From Embleya scabrispora (GTDB taxonomy: Bacteria > Actinomycetota > Actinomycetes > Streptomycetales > Streptomycetaceae): 64,000 bases of DNA. The DNA lies in the NCBI RefSeq assembly GCF_002024165.1, contig NZ_MWQN01000001.1:744001-808000 (forward strand), given 5' to 3'. The translations under genes were made by a program, and so were the position numbers. The notes beneath the pieces are model-generated. The model searched no databases. It was not told where the DNA came from and saw only the letters and a list, made by a program, of their open reading frames with translations. This document shows positions 18,335-27,593 of this stretch, in pieces (the first letter of the stretch is position 1; each line of letters begins with the position of its first letter).

Positions 18335-19696
18335 TCAGGACGTCGGCGGGGTCGGCGTGTTCAGGCGGGTGCGGAGCCACGTGGTGATGTCGGCGTAGCG
18401 GGCCTCGGCGCCGTGGCGGGTGGGCTCGTAGTAGGTGCGGCCGTGGATGGCGTCGGGCGCGTATTGCTGAGCCGCCACGCCGTCGGGGTCGTCGTGCGGA
18501 TAGATGTAGCCCTGCGCGTGGCCGAGTTTGGCGGCGCCCTTGTAGTGCCCGTCCCGCAGGTGCGGCGGGACGGGGCCGGCCAGTCCCTTCCGGACGTCGG
18601 CGAGTGCGGCGTCGATCGCGAGGTAGGCCGCGTTCGACTTGGGGGCGAGGGCGAGGTGGATGACCGCCTGGGACAGCGTGATCCGCGCCTCGGGAAAGCC
18701 GATCAGCGCAACCGCCTGCGCGGCGGCCACCGCGACCTGGATGGCGGTCGGATCGGCCATCCCGATGTCCTCGCTCGCCGAGATCATCAACCGCCGGGCG
18801 ATGAAGCGCGGGTCCTCCCCCGCCTCGACCATCCGCGCGAGGTAGTGCAGCGCCGCGTCCACGTCCGAACCTCGGATCGACTTGATCAACGCGCTCGCCA
18901 CGTCGTAGTGCTGATCCCCGTCCCGGTCGTACCGCACCGCCGCCCGGTCCACCGCGCTCTCCAGCGTGGCCAGGGTGATCGACTCCTCGCCCTTGTCGGC
19001 GGCCGACCCCGCACCCGCCTCCAGCGCGGTCAGGACACGCCGCGCGTCACCACCCGCGATCCGCAGCAGGTGCTCCTCGGCGTCGGAGTCGAGGGTGAGC
19101 GTCCCGGCCAGACCCCGTTCGTCGCCGAGCGCACGTTGCACCACCTCGCGCAGATCGTCGTCCGTCAACGACTCCAGGGTCAGCAGGAGCGACCGGGACA
19201 GCAGCGGGCTGATGATCGAAAAGTAGGGATTCTCGGTGGTCGCCGCGATCAGCGTCACCCAGCGGTTCTCCACGGCCGGCAACAGCGAATCCTGCTGGGC
19301 CTTGGAGAAGCGGTGGATCTCGTCGAGGAAGAGCACCGTGTCCCGCCCCTGGGACCCGGCGTGCCGACGCGCGTCCTCGATCACCGCGCGCACCTCCTTG
19401 ACGCCCGCCGTGATCGCGGACAATTCCACGAACCGCTGACGGGTGACGTGGCTGACCACATAGGCGAGCGTGGTCTTGCCGGTACCGGGCGGGCCCCACA
19501 AGATCACCGAACTCGGCGCGGTGACCCGACTCTCCGACGCCACCAGCCGACGCAACGGCGACCCTTCACCCAGCAGGTGCCGCTGCCCGACCACCTCGTC
19601 CAGATCACGCGGCCGCATCCGCACGGCAAGCGGCGCAAGCGAGGGGTCCTTGGCCTGCCGCGCCTCGGCGGCGGCAGTAAAGAGATCGGCATCCAC
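18335..19696 (-). CDS. rarA: Replication-associated recombination protein A (MgsA/RarA AAA+ ATPase)
   Basis: 453 residues, clamp-loader-like AAA+ ATPase that acts at stalled forks. Walker A is GPPGTGKTT (68-76), Walker B LFLDEIH (122-128), sensor 1 is in AATTENPYF and sensor 2 in [11 protein letters not shown]. The C-terminal tetramerisation region includes [13 protein letters not shown] and ends with YEPTRHGAE. The start is GTG at 19696. The only ribosome-site-like sequence is inside a run of G-tracts directly before it, described separately. The long repeat array begins about 120 bp upstream. Confidence 0.94.
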   Translation of the reverse strand: MDADLFTAAAEARQAKDPSLAPLAVRMRPRDLDEVVGQRHLLGEGSPLRRLVASESRVTAPSSVILWGPPGTGKTTLAYVVSHVTRQRFVELSAITAGVKEVRAVIEDARRHAGSQGRDTVLFLDEIHRFSKAQQDSLLPAVENRWVTLIAATTENPYFSIISPLLSRSLLLTLESLTDDDLREVVQRALGDERGLAGTLTLDSDAEEHLLRIAGGDARRVLTALEAGAGSAADKGEESITLATLESAVDRAAVRYDRDGDQHYDVASALIKSIRGSDVDAALHYLARMVEAGEDPRFIARRLMISASEDIGMADPTAIQVAVAAAQAVALIGFPEARITLSQAVIHLALAPKSNAAYLAIDAALADVRKGLAGPVPPHLRDGHYKGAAKLGHAQGYIYPHDDPDGVAAQQYAPDAIHGRTYYEPTRHGAEARYADITTWLRTRLNTPTPPTS

Positions 19697-19720
19697 GCCC
19701 CGACCCTAACCCCCACCCCC
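19697..19720 (-). promoter_or_regulatory. G-quadruplex-type motif at the rarA ribosome-binding site
   Basis: On the coding strand five Gs, T, five Gs, TTA, three Gs, TC and four Gs end one base before the GTG start. The loops are 1, 3 and 2 nt, which fits a strong quadruplex consensus. It overlaps the only possible Shine-Dalgarno sequence. Confidence 0.55.
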
Positions 19721-19819
19721 GGCAACCCGCCGCGCAACGACACCGGGCCGGCAACAGACCCGAAGCAGCGGTCACGACGGTCACACCCCGGAGGGGACCG
19801 CGAGCGATCCAACGACTCG

Positions 19820-20575
19820 GGATCCCCGGCCGGAGAGGCACATTGCCCCCAGGCAGGCGCCAACAAGGGCGGATTGGAAAACGACCGGGTCGAGCCCACC
19901 GCCGAGGCTTCTCGAACGGGCCGGTACCTCCGGCACACGTTGCCCTTCAGCCGGCGGGTATGCCGGCCCGTCGTCGTGACCGGTCCGAGTCGGTGGTGGA
20001 CCCCCGCCGGCGATCGGAGTTCCTAGGCGGAGGGCTCCCGGCGAGACGGGCGCGTTGCTCGGCGAAAAAGCGGCCAACAGCGGCGGTCCAGGGAGAGACT
20101 CGGGTCGAATCTGCCGGGCTTACGTCCCCGCGTGGGGCCGGGTGCCCTCGGCACCCGTTGCACCTTCGCCTGTGGGTGGCCGGTGCGGGGTCTGTCCGAG
20201 TCGATGATGGACCGCCGCCGGCGCTCGGGACTCCAAGACCCGAGGCTCCCGACGAGACGCGCACGTTGCTCGCCGAAAACCGGCCGACAACGGGGGGCGG
20301 GGAGGGCACTCGGGTCGAGTCCTCCGGGCAACCTTCCCGAGCAAACCGAGTGCTTTCAGCGCCCGTTGCCCTTCGCTGGCGGGTGGCAGGTCCGGGGTTG
20401 GTCCGAGTCGATGATGGGCCGCCGCCGGCGCTCGGGGCCCCAAGACCTCGGGCCCCGACGAGACGGCCGCATTGCTCGCCGAAAACCGGCTGGCAACGGG
20501 GGCAGGGTGGGTGATCGGGTCGAGTCCTCCGAGGAACCTCCCGAGTGGGTCGGGTGTTTTCGGCGGGCGGTGGCA
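19820..20575 (+). repeat. Left block of an approximately 208-bp repeat array
   Basis: About 3.6 diverged units. The anchor TCCGAGTCG recurs at 19984, 20195 and 20402 (spacings 211 and 207), always followed by CCGCCGGCG and, about 65 bp on, by GCTCGSCGAAAA. Each unit has a GC-rich inverted repeat, for example GGGGCCC...GGGCCCC near 20436-20460. The unit length is not a multiple of three, so no reading frame is kept. The inner end near 20480-20572 mirrors the first unit of the right block. Confidence 0.85.
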
Positions 20576-20924
20576 TGTGAGTGACGAAGGTTCACGAACC
20601 CGGATCGCGTGGGACGTCGGAACCTCGACGTGAGAGAAAACCGCAGGTCATCGCGGGCGACGGCTGTTTAAGATGCCTTTGGAATCCGGTTTCGGCTCTC
20701 ACCGGGCACTTTCGGTCTCCTCGACGGCCTTCCCTGGGGCCGCAGCACCCGGAGCCGGCCCAATGGCGCGGTTTCGGTCTCCACTCCGGCGTTGAGGGGG
20801 TCGAAGCGCACGAAACCGGCACTCGGCGCCCGACTTTCCACCCCGATCCCACAAAACCGCAGGTCACCGAAACTCGAAGCCCATTACGGCCGATCGCGAT
20901 CCGATTCCGACCCCAACTCCCCTC
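20576..20924. other. Spacer between the two opposed repeat blocks
   Basis: About 350 bp less GC-rich than its flanks, with no convincing gene. AAAACCGCAGGTCA occurs twice as a direct repeat (20637-20650 and 20853-20866, 216 bp apart), and TTTCGGTCTCC also occurs twice (near 20710 and 20772). It may be a heavily diverged repeat unit or the original single-copy sequence into which the array grew. Confidence 0.6.
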
Positions 20925-22335
20925 CAAACGCCCCCGAAGCGCCCCGACCCACCCAGCAAGGCTCCTCGGAGGACCCGCCCCGACCGCCCTCCCTGCCCCC
21001 CGCTGCCAGCCGGTTTTCGCCGACCAACACACCCGTCTCGTCGGGAACCCCGGGGCTCGAAGCCCCGAACGCCGGCGGCGGCCCACCACCGACTCGGACA
21101 AACCCCGCACCGGCCACCCGCAGCCAAAGACGCAACGCGCGCCGGGAACACCTGGCCCACTCGGAAAGTCTCCCCGGCGAACTCGACCCGAGCCCCCTCC
21201 CTGCCCCCCGCTGCCAGCCGGTTTTCGCCGACCAACACACCCGTCTCGTCGGGAACCCCGGGGCTCGAAGCCCCGAACGCCGGCGGCGGCCCACCACCGA
21301 CTCGGACAAACCCCGCACCGGCCACCCGCAGCCAAAGACGCAACGCGCGCCGAGAGCACCCGGCCCGCTCGGGAACGCAGCCCGGCAGACTCGGCCCGAG
21401 TCTCCTCCCGGCTCGCCGCTGCCGGCAGCTTTTTCGCCGAGCAACGCCTCCGCGTCGCCGGGAGCCCGAACTCTCGGGGCCACGAACGCCGGCGGCGGCC
21501 CGCCATCGACTCGGACAGACCCCGGGCCGGCACACCCGTCGGCCGAAGGGCAACGCGGGCCGGGGGCACTCGCCCCACCCGGAAAGGCCCACCGGCAGAC
21601 CCGACCCGAGCACCCTCCCGGCCTCCCGCTGCCGACCGATGCGCGCGTCTCGTCGAAAGCCCGGGTCTCGGAGCCCCGAACGCACCGAATCGGACAAACC
21701 GCGCACCGACCACCCGCCAGCGAAGGTGCAACGAACACCGAAAGCACCCGGCCCGCTCGGGAACGCAGCCCGGCAGACTCGGCCCGAGTCTCCTCCCGGC
21801 TCGCCGCTGCCGGCAGCTTTTTCGCCGAGCAACGCCTCCGCGTCGCCGGGAGCCCGAACTCTCGGGGCCACGAACGCCGGCGGCGGCCCGCCATCGACTC
21901 GGACAGACCCCGGGCCGGCACACCCGTCGGCCGAAGGGCAACGCGGGCCGGGGGCACTCGACCCACCCGGAAAGGCCCACCGGCAGACCCGACCCGAGCA
22001 TCCTCCCGACCTCCCGCTGACGGCCGATTTTCGCCGACCAACGCGGCCGCCTCACCGGGAGCCCCGAATCCCCGGGCCCCGAACGCCGGCGGCGGCCCAT
22101 CCCGTGTGCCGGACGGAGCCACACCAGCCACGCGCAACCCGAAGCGCAACGCCCGCCGAGAACGCCCGACCCAGCCGGGAGGCTCCCCGGCGAACTCGAC
22201 ACGAGCGCCCTCCTGCCCGCCGCTGCCGGCGGGGTTTCGCTGACCAACACCGCGCTCGGACCTTGAACGCCGGCCGCAGCCCACCACCGGCCCGGGCAAC
22301 CCCCGGGCCGGGCCGGCCGGCCCGCAACCGTAGCC
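20925..22335 (-). repeat. Right block of the approximately 208-bp repeat array, opposite orientation
   Basis: About 6.7 units in the opposite orientation to the left block. The anchor CGACTCGGA lies at 21090, 21298 and 21507, with degenerate copies near 21687 and 22106 and a good copy at 21895. One unit is about 30 bp short (near 21680). Positions 20988-21144 are identical to 21196-21352 (157 bp), and 21355-21572 to 21743-21960 (218 bp), so part of it was duplicated recently. Each unit has a hairpin such as GGGGCTCGAAGCCCC. Reading frame changes from unit to unit. Confidence 0.85.
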
Positions 22336-22398
22336 GACGCCGGCCCGACCCGGCCCGGTCCGCTGTTGGGGCCGGGGGGCCGTCCGTGGCTGCCTGGG

Positions 22399-23214
22399 TC
22401 AGTTCAGGACGCCGGCTGATTTGGCTGTTTGGAGCCATTCGGGGAATTCGTTCATCAGGTTGTCGTACAGGGTCGCGTCGGGCATGCGGCGGGGGTCGGC
22501 GCCTGCTTCGAAGAAGCCTGCGTTGTCGACCACGCGGAACTTCGGTGCGGGCAGGTCGTCGAGGCGGTGCAGGAAGCGGAATTCGTCTCGTCCGAAGCCG
22601 ATGAACTGCCAGAAGATGGGCAGTTCGGCCGCCTTGCACAGGGTCTTCTCTGCGGCCTTGGCGTTGTTCGGCGCCCCGTCGGTCTGGAAGATCACGAAGG
22701 CCGGGTCGGTCGCGCCGCACGAGCGGTAGTGCGCGATCACCGCCTCCATCGCGGACACGTAGTCGGTGGTGCCCATGTGGCCGAGCTTCTTGTGCAGCGC
22801 GGCGATGCGGCCGCCGTAGTTGTCCAGCGAGATCTCCTCGGCCGCGTATGCCTTCGTGTCGAAGAAGATCACCGGAACCGTGCCGTCGTCGTCGAAGTGC
22901 GCGGCTGCGGCCAACACCCGGTCGGCGAGCGCCTGGACGCTGCCGTTCTTGTAGAACGGCGCCATGCTGCCCGAGCGGTCGAGCACCAGGTAGACCGCCG
23001 CCCGCACGCCGGCCAGCCTGTTCTTCTCCAGGCTGACCCCGGCCGCCTTGTAGAGGCTGACCAGACCGGGCGCGGAACGCTCGATCTTGTCGAGGCTGAC
23101 CGCCGAGCCGCTGCCGCTGCGCACGGTGGCCGAGGGTGTCGCGCCGACCGTGGGCGGATCCGCCGGGGACGGTGCGGGCTTCGACTTCTTGCGACCGAAC
23201 AGCGAGAAGGGCAT
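22399..23214 (-). CDS. vWA-domain protein, TerF-like
   Basis: 271 residues. A short N-terminal tail with FGRKKSK and a Pro/Ser linker (10-40) precede a von Willebrand factor A domain (about 70-265). The metal-ion site is complete: Asp79-x-Ser81-x-Ser83 in LDRSGSM, Thr150 in MGTTDY and Asp179 in QTDGAPN. It resembles the vWA domain of tellurium-resistance TerF proteins, but no other ter gene is here. The ATG at 23214 is preceded by GGAG. It is probably co-transcribed with the two unknown genes upstream. It ends 64 bp from the repeat array. Role unknown. Confidence 0.85.
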   Translation of the reverse strand: MPFSLFGRKKSKPAPSPADPPTVGATPSATVRSGSGSAVSLDKIERSAPGLVSLYKAAGVSLEKNRLAGVRAAVYLVLDRSGSMAPFYKNGSVQALADRVLAAAAHFDDDGTVPVIFFDTKAYAAEEISLDNYGGRIAALHKKLGHMGTTDYVSAMEAVIAHYRSCGATDPAFVIFQTDGAPNNAKAAEKTLCKAAELPIFWQFIGFGRDEFRFLHRLDDLPAPKFRVVDNAGFFEAGADPRRMPDATLYDNLMNEFPEWLQTAKSAGVLN

Positions 23215-23318
23215 GGCGAGGCTCCCAGCAGTCGAACGAGTCGGGTGGCCGCCCCCTCCCGGGGGCTTCCCGCGCCTACGCTCCCAGATGCCCCACCCCA
23301 CGAACAGGGGCAGATCCC

Positions 23319-23831
23319 TCACGAATCGGCCATGTCGCACCCCGCCCGCCGGCGCCGAACCCGGTCGGCGGTCCACCCCGGCGGCACCACCACCACCTCG
23401 CCGACATCCCCGGCCCACATCACCTGCGGCCCGAACGCCTCGGCCAGCGCGACCACCGCCCGCTCCACCGCGCCCTCCCCCGGAGCCCGACAGGTCAGCC
23501 CGGACGCCGGCTCGTCGGCGCCGATCCGCTTGCGCTCACCCGCGACCGCCAGCGCGAGACCGCCCAGATGATCGCCGTCACCACCCCCGGGCCGCTCCGG
23601 AAGCGGATCGGCCACCTCGGCGCCGTCGACCCACAGACTGAACCAGCAGCGCGCCGACAACCCTTCGCCCCGCAACACCCCCAACACATCGCCGACTTGC
23701 GGATACGACGCGGCCCGCGCCTCCTCCAGGAGATCGGCCGGCACCGGCGTACCGAACGACTCGACGAACTCCAGGCCACCCTCGCCGTCGGTGAACCACC
23801 GCAGCGGATTGATATGCACGGTGTGGCTCAT
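23319..23831 (-). CDS. Unrecognised protein, 170 residues
   Basis: No family recognised. It is acidic in the first half and Gly-rich near 82-92 (ERPGGGDGDHLGG), with a hydrophobic strand near the C-terminus (EVVVVPPGW) and a basic RVRRRRAG tail. There is no signal peptide or membrane segment. Codon use matches its neighbours. GGGAGG precedes the ATG at 23831, which also overlaps the stop of the gene before it (ATGA), so the pair is translated together. It is followed after about 100 bp by the vWA gene. Confidence 0.7.
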   Translation of the reverse strand: MSHTVHINPLRWFTDGEGGLEFVESFGTPVPADLLEEARAASYPQVGDVLGVLRGEGLSARCWFSLWVDGAEVADPLPERPGGGDGDHLGGLALAVAGERKRIGADEPASGLTCRAPGEGAVERAVVALAEAFGPQVMWAGDVGEVVVVPPGWTADRVRRRRAGCDMADS

Positions 23832-24253
23832 GCGACCTCCCGATTCGAGCCCCGACCTCGACCCGCTCCAGCATCCCGCCCGCCTCCGACATGCGAGCCG
23901 CCCCGAACCCCCGCCTCGGCCCCGGCACCTGTCCCGACGGCAACGGGCGCACCACCTCCGCCTGTTGCACCATCACCGGCCCCGCCGCTCGCCGCCCGCT
24001 CCAGCGCCGCCGCGCGCCGCCGCCGCGACGCGTAGAACCACTCCTGCCACTCCCGCGTGCCCTCGATCGCCTGCACGCGCGCCATCGCGTACAACCGCAC
24101 CGGTGGCGAGCCGCGATATCGCATGTTGGCCATCGTCCCGTCGGGCTCGGTCAGGAAGCGACCGATGGCGCCCTGCGTCCAGCCGCGCCCCAGCACGGTC
24201 GACCGCGTCACGTACTCCGCCGGCGCCCGCCGCTTGGTCAAGTCCACCGCCAT
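23828..24253 (-). CDS. Unrecognised protein with possible helix-turn-helix N-terminus
   Basis: 141 residues from the ATG at 24253, which has GGGGAGG 5 nt upstream; a GTG at 24316 in the same frame would add 21 residues but lacks a ribosome site. Residues about 12-50 (TRSTVLGRGWTQGAIGRFL, then RYRGSPPVRLYAMARV) read like a small DNA-binding module with a following wing, but I do not recognise a named family. An Arg/Trp-rich helix follows (WQEWFYASRRRR), then a Gly-rich low-complexity tail. It starts an apparent three-gene unit that includes the vWA gene. Confidence 0.6.
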   Translation of the reverse strand: MAVDLTKRRAPAEYVTRSTVLGRGWTQGAIGRFLTEPDGTMANMRYRGSPPVRLYAMARVQAIEGTREWQEWFYASRRRRAAALERAASGGAGDGATGGGGAPVAVGTGAGAEAGVRGGSHVGGGRDAGAGRGRGSNREVA

Positions 24254-24353
24254 GTCGTCCTCCCCGAGGTAGTCCGAACCGATCCCCGCGACCGGCTCGA
24301 CTTCCAAGGTAGGCACCGACGCCCGCGCTCGCTCCTCCCCTGTGCAGAAGCGT

Positions 24354-24410
24354 TTTTCCTACGCCCGCCCCCCGGACTTTCTTACGCCCACCCCCGGTTT
24401 TCCTACGCCC
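24354..24410 (-). repeat. Three direct repeats GGGCGTARGAAA upstream of the unknown gene pair
   Basis: On the minus strand GGGCGTAGGAAAA, GGGCGTAAGAAA and GGGCGTAGGAAAA occur with TACGCCC at 24360, 24383 and 24404 on the plus strand (spacings 23 and 21 bp, about two helical turns). They are separated by C/G runs. Position is 107-150 bp before the ATG at 24253. They may be an operator for a regulator that binds one face of the DNA. Confidence 0.6.
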
Positions 24411-24523
24411 GCCCCCCGCCTCCACACGCTCCCGCCCCGTCCCGCCAGAACCCACCCGGCCCCAACGCCGAAGGGCGGCCGAGCCCTTGGCCCGACCGCC
24501 CCACGACATCCACCGACAGGCGG

Positions 24524-26323
24524 TTACGCCTTCCCGGCCTCCTCGGCCTTGGCCGCACCCTCACCCGGGCCCGACTTCGGCTTCGCGTCGATCCCCGCCT
24601 CCCGCCGCTGCTGCACCGTGATCGGCGACGGCGCCCCGGTCAACGGGTCCCCACCGGAAGCCGTCTTCGGGAACGCGATCACATCCCGAATCGACTCCGC
24701 CCCGCCCAACAACGCCACCAGCCGGTCCAACCCCAACGCGATCCCACCATGCGGCGGCGGCCCATACGCGAACGCGTCCAGCAGGAACCCGAACTGCGAC
24801 TGCGCCTCCTCCTCCGACATCCCGATCGCCGCGAACGCGCGCTCCTGCACGTCCCGACGGTGGATACGGATCGAACCACCGCCGATCTCGGTGCCGTTGA
24901 GCACGATGTCGTACGCGTTCGACAGCGCCTCGCCCGGGTTCTTGTCGAACCCGTCCAGCCACTCCGCCGTCGGCGCCGTGAAGGGGTGGTGGATCGCGTG
25001 CCAACCCTGGTGGTTGCCGGCCGCGTCCTCGATCGGCTCGAACATCGGGAAGTCGACGACCCAGAGGAAGTTCCACTTCGACTCGTCGATCAGCGACCCG
25101 CGCCGGGCGATCTCCAACCGCGCCGCGCCGAGCAGTTCGAGCTGCGCCGTGCGCCGCCCGGCCGCGAAGAAGATGCAGTCTCCCCTGCTCGCGCCGGTCG
25201 CCTCGACCAGCCCGGCCAGGTGCTCCTCGGACAGGTTCTTGGCCACCGGGCCGCGCAGTTCGCCGGTCTCCGCGTCGACCAGCACATAGGCGAGCCCGCG
25301 CGCCCCGCGCGCCTTGGCCCAGTCCTGCCAGCCGTCCAACTCCTTGCGGGTCTGCGCGGCACCGCCCGGCATCACCACCGCACCGATGAACTCGGCCTGG
25401 AACACCCGGAAGGAGGTGCCCTCGAAGTAGGCCGTCAGGTCCACCAGTTCGCACCCGAAGCGGGTGTCCGGCTTGTCCGAGCCGTAGCGCGCCATCGCCT
25501 CGGCGTAGGGCAGCCGGGGCAGCGGCAGCGCGATCTCCACGCTGTGCACCTCGCGCCACACCCGCGCGATCAGCTTCTCGGTCAGCGCGAGGATGTCCTC
25601 GGCGTCGCAGAACGACATCTCGACGTCCAGCTGGGTGAACTCCGGCTGCCGGTCGGCCCGGAAGTCCTCGTCCCGGAAACAGCGCGCGATCTGGTAGTAG
25701 CGCTCCATCCCGGCCACCATCAACAGCTGCTTGAACAACTGCGGCGACTGCGGCAGCGCGTACCACGAACCCGGCTGCAACCGCACCGGCACCAGGAAGT
25801 CGCGGGCGCCCTCGGGGGTGGACCGGGTCAGGTACGGCGTCTCGATGTCGAGGAAGTCGTGGTCCTCCATCACCTCGCGGATCACCCGGGTGACCTTCGA
25901 GCGCAGCCGCAGGTTGCGCGCCATCGACGCGCGCCGCAGGTCGAGGTAGCGGTGCTTGAGCCGCACCTCCTCGTTGACCGTGCCCGGGGTGTACTCCTCG
26001 ATCGGGAACGGCAGCGGCGCCGCCTCCGACAGGATCTCGAAGTCGTCCACGACGACCTCGACCGCCCCGGTGGGGATCTCGGTGTTCTCGTTGCCGTCGG
26101 GACGCACCCGCACGTCGCCGGTGACCCGTACGCAGAACTCGGAGCGCAGGTTGTGCACCGTCTCCAGGTCGCGGAAGACCACCTGCACGGTGCCCGAGGC
26201 GTCGCGCAGGTCCACGAACGCCACGCCGCCGTGATCGCGCCGCCGGGCCACCCAGCCGGCGAGCGTCACGGTGTGGCCGGCGTGCTCGGCGCGGAGCGTC
26301 CCGGCGTCATGGGTGCGGATCAC
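24524..26323 (-). CDS. aspS: Aspartyl-tRNA synthetase
   Basis: 599 residues, class IIb. The OB-fold anticodon domain is about 1-110, motif 2 is [16 protein letters not shown] near 215-230, the bacterial GAD insertion is in the middle, and motif 3 is [12 protein letters not shown] near 535-546. The C-terminal 25 residues are charged and Ala-rich. The GTG at 26323 overlaps the hisS stop (GTGA). Whether it also charges tRNA-Asn cannot be judged here, since gatCAB is not in the window. Confidence 0.97.
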   Translation of the reverse strand: MIRTHDAGTLRAEHAGHTVTLAGWVARRRDHGGVAFVDLRDASGTVQVVFRDLETVHNLRSEFCVRVTGDVRVRPDGNENTEIPTGAVEVVVDDFEILSEAAPLPFPIEEYTPGTVNEEVRLKHRYLDLRRASMARNLRLRSKVTRVIREVMEDHDFLDIETPYLTRSTPEGARDFLVPVRLQPGSWYALPQSPQLFKQLLMVAGMERYYQIARCFRDEDFRADRQPEFTQLDVEMSFCDAEDILALTEKLIARVWREVHSVEIALPLPRLPYAEAMARYGSDKPDTRFGCELVDLTAYFEGTSFRVFQAEFIGAVVMPGGAAQTRKELDGWQDWAKARGARGLAYVLVDAETGELRGPVAKNLSEEHLAGLVEATGASRGDCIFFAAGRRTAQLELLGAARLEIARRGSLIDESKWNFLWVVDFPMFEPIEDAAGNHQGWHAIHHPFTAPTAEWLDGFDKNPGEALSNAYDIVLNGTEIGGGSIRIHRRDVQERAFAAIGMSEEEAQSQFGFLLDAFAYGPPPHGGIALGLDRLVALLGGAESIRDVIAFPKTASGGDPLTGAPSPITVQQRREAGIDAKPKSGPGEGAAKAEEAGKA

Positions 26324-27579
26324 TGAAGCTTCTCCTTCAAGACGGTGACGACCCGGTCGAGCGGAACCGGGGTCTGGTCCCCGTTCGACAGGTCCTTGAT
26401 CTGGGCGACGCCCTCGGTGAGGTCACGATCGCCGACGACGATGGCGTAGCGGGCGCCGGATTGCGACGCGGCCTTCATGGCGCCCTTGAGCTTCTTCCCG
26501 CCGAACGCCATGTCGGCGGGGATGTCCTCGATCCGCAGCTGGGTGATCATGGCGAAGACCGCGCGGCGGGCCGCGTCGCCGATCGCCACGCCGTAGACGT
26601 CGCAGTCGGCGGGGGTCTCCACGGTCTGGCCCTCGGCCTCCATCGCGAGCATCGTGCGACCGATGCCCAGCGCCCAGCCCACCGAGGGCAGGTCGGGGCC
26701 GCCGAGGTCCTCGGACAGGCCGTCGTAGCGCCCGCCGCCGCCGATCGCCGACTGCGCGCCGAGGCCGTCGTGCACGAACTCGAACGTGGTGCGGTTGTAG
26801 TAGTCGAGGCCCCGGACCAGCCGGGGGGTGTCCTCGTACGCGATCTCCAACTCGTCGAGCATGCCGCGCACGAACGTGTGGTGTTCGGCGCAGGCCTCGC
26901 ACAGGTGGTCGGTGATCAGCGGGGCGTCGGCGATCAGCGCCTGCACCTCGGGCCGCTTGTCGTCGAGCACGCGCAGCGGGTTGATCTCGATCCGCGCGTG
27001 CGTCTCCGCGTCCAGGTCGAGCGCGCGCAGGAACTCCTGCAGCTTGGCCCGGTAGACGGGGCGGCACTCGCGGCAGCCGAGCGAGTTGAGCAGCAGCCGG
27101 AAGTCGCGCAGGCCGAGCTTTTGGAAGCCCTCGGTGGCCAGCGCGATCATCTCGACGTCGACCAGCGGGTCGTCGCTGCCGATCGCCTCGGCGCCGACCT
27201 GGGTGAACTGCCGGGTACGGCCGGCCTGCGGGCGCTCGTAGCGGTAGTACGAGCCGAAGTACCACAACTTCACGGGCAGTCGGCCCGCGTACAGATTGTG
27301 CTGGAGCACCGAGCGCATCACCGCCGCGGTGCCCTCGGGGCGCAGCGTCAGCGAACGGCCGCCGCGGTCCTCGAAGGTGTACATCTCCTTGGTCACGATG
27401 TCGGTGGACTCGCCGACGCCGCGCAGGAAGAGGCCGGTCTCCTCGAAGGTGGGGGTCTCGATGTACTGGAAACCCGCGTCGCGCAGTTCCAGGCCGAACT
27501 GGATGCGGATCCGGTTGAACGTCTCCGAGTACGGCGGGAGCATGTCGAAGGTGCCCTTGGGGGCGTTGAAGGTACTCAC
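26320..27579 (-). CDS. hisS: Histidyl-tRNA synthetase
   Basis: 419 residues, class IIa. Motif 2 contains [11 protein letters not shown], the histidine-specific motif is [15 protein letters not shown], motif 3 is around [12 protein letters not shown], and a C-terminal anticodon domain follows (AIVVGDRDL). I chose the GTG at 27579 because family members begin STFxAPKGT; its ribosome site is weak. An in-frame GTG at 27597 overlaps the upstream stop (GTGA) and is the alternative. Coupled to aspS downstream. Confidence 0.95.
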   Translation of the reverse strand: MSTFNAPKGTFDMLPPYSETFNRIRIQFGLELRDAGFQYIETPTFEETGLFLRGVGESTDIVTKEMYTFEDRGGRSLTLRPEGTAAVMRSVLQHNLYAGRLPVKLWYFGSYYRYERPQAGRTRQFTQVGAEAIGSDDPLVDVEMIALATEGFQKLGLRDFRLLLNSLGCRECRPVYRAKLQEFLRALDLDAETHARIEINPLRVLDDKRPEVQALIADAPLITDHLCEACAEHHTFVRGMLDELEIAYEDTPRLVRGLDYYNRTTFEFVHDGLGAQSAIGGGGRYDGLSEDLGGPDLPSVGWALGIGRTMLAMEAEGQTVETPADCDVYGVAIGDAARRAVFAMITQLRIEDIPADMAFGGKKLKGAMKAASQSGARYAIVVGDRDLTEGVAQIKDLSNGDQTPVPLDRVVTVLKEKLQ

Positions 27580-27593
27580 GGTATGAAAATCCG

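Noticed and set aside
20581-22020. Long open frame of 479 codons on the plus strand, and a 552-codon frame on the minus strand at 20592-22250
   Set aside because: They run through the 208-bp array. The repeat is translated in different registers from unit to unit, the products are Pro/Arg-rich without domains, and both strands are equally open, which is a GC-skew effect.
20925-22335. Possible CRISPR array
   Set aside because: Repeat units of about 208 bp with no short identical repeats separated by unique spacers, and no cas gene in the window.
19820-22335. Insertion sequence or integrated element
   Set aside because: No transposase or integrase frame, no target-site duplication seen, and GC content equals the surroundings.
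24470-24487. AAGGGC...GCCCTT as aspS terminator
   Set aside because: Only 6 bp, 37 bp after the stop; too weak to list as a terminator.
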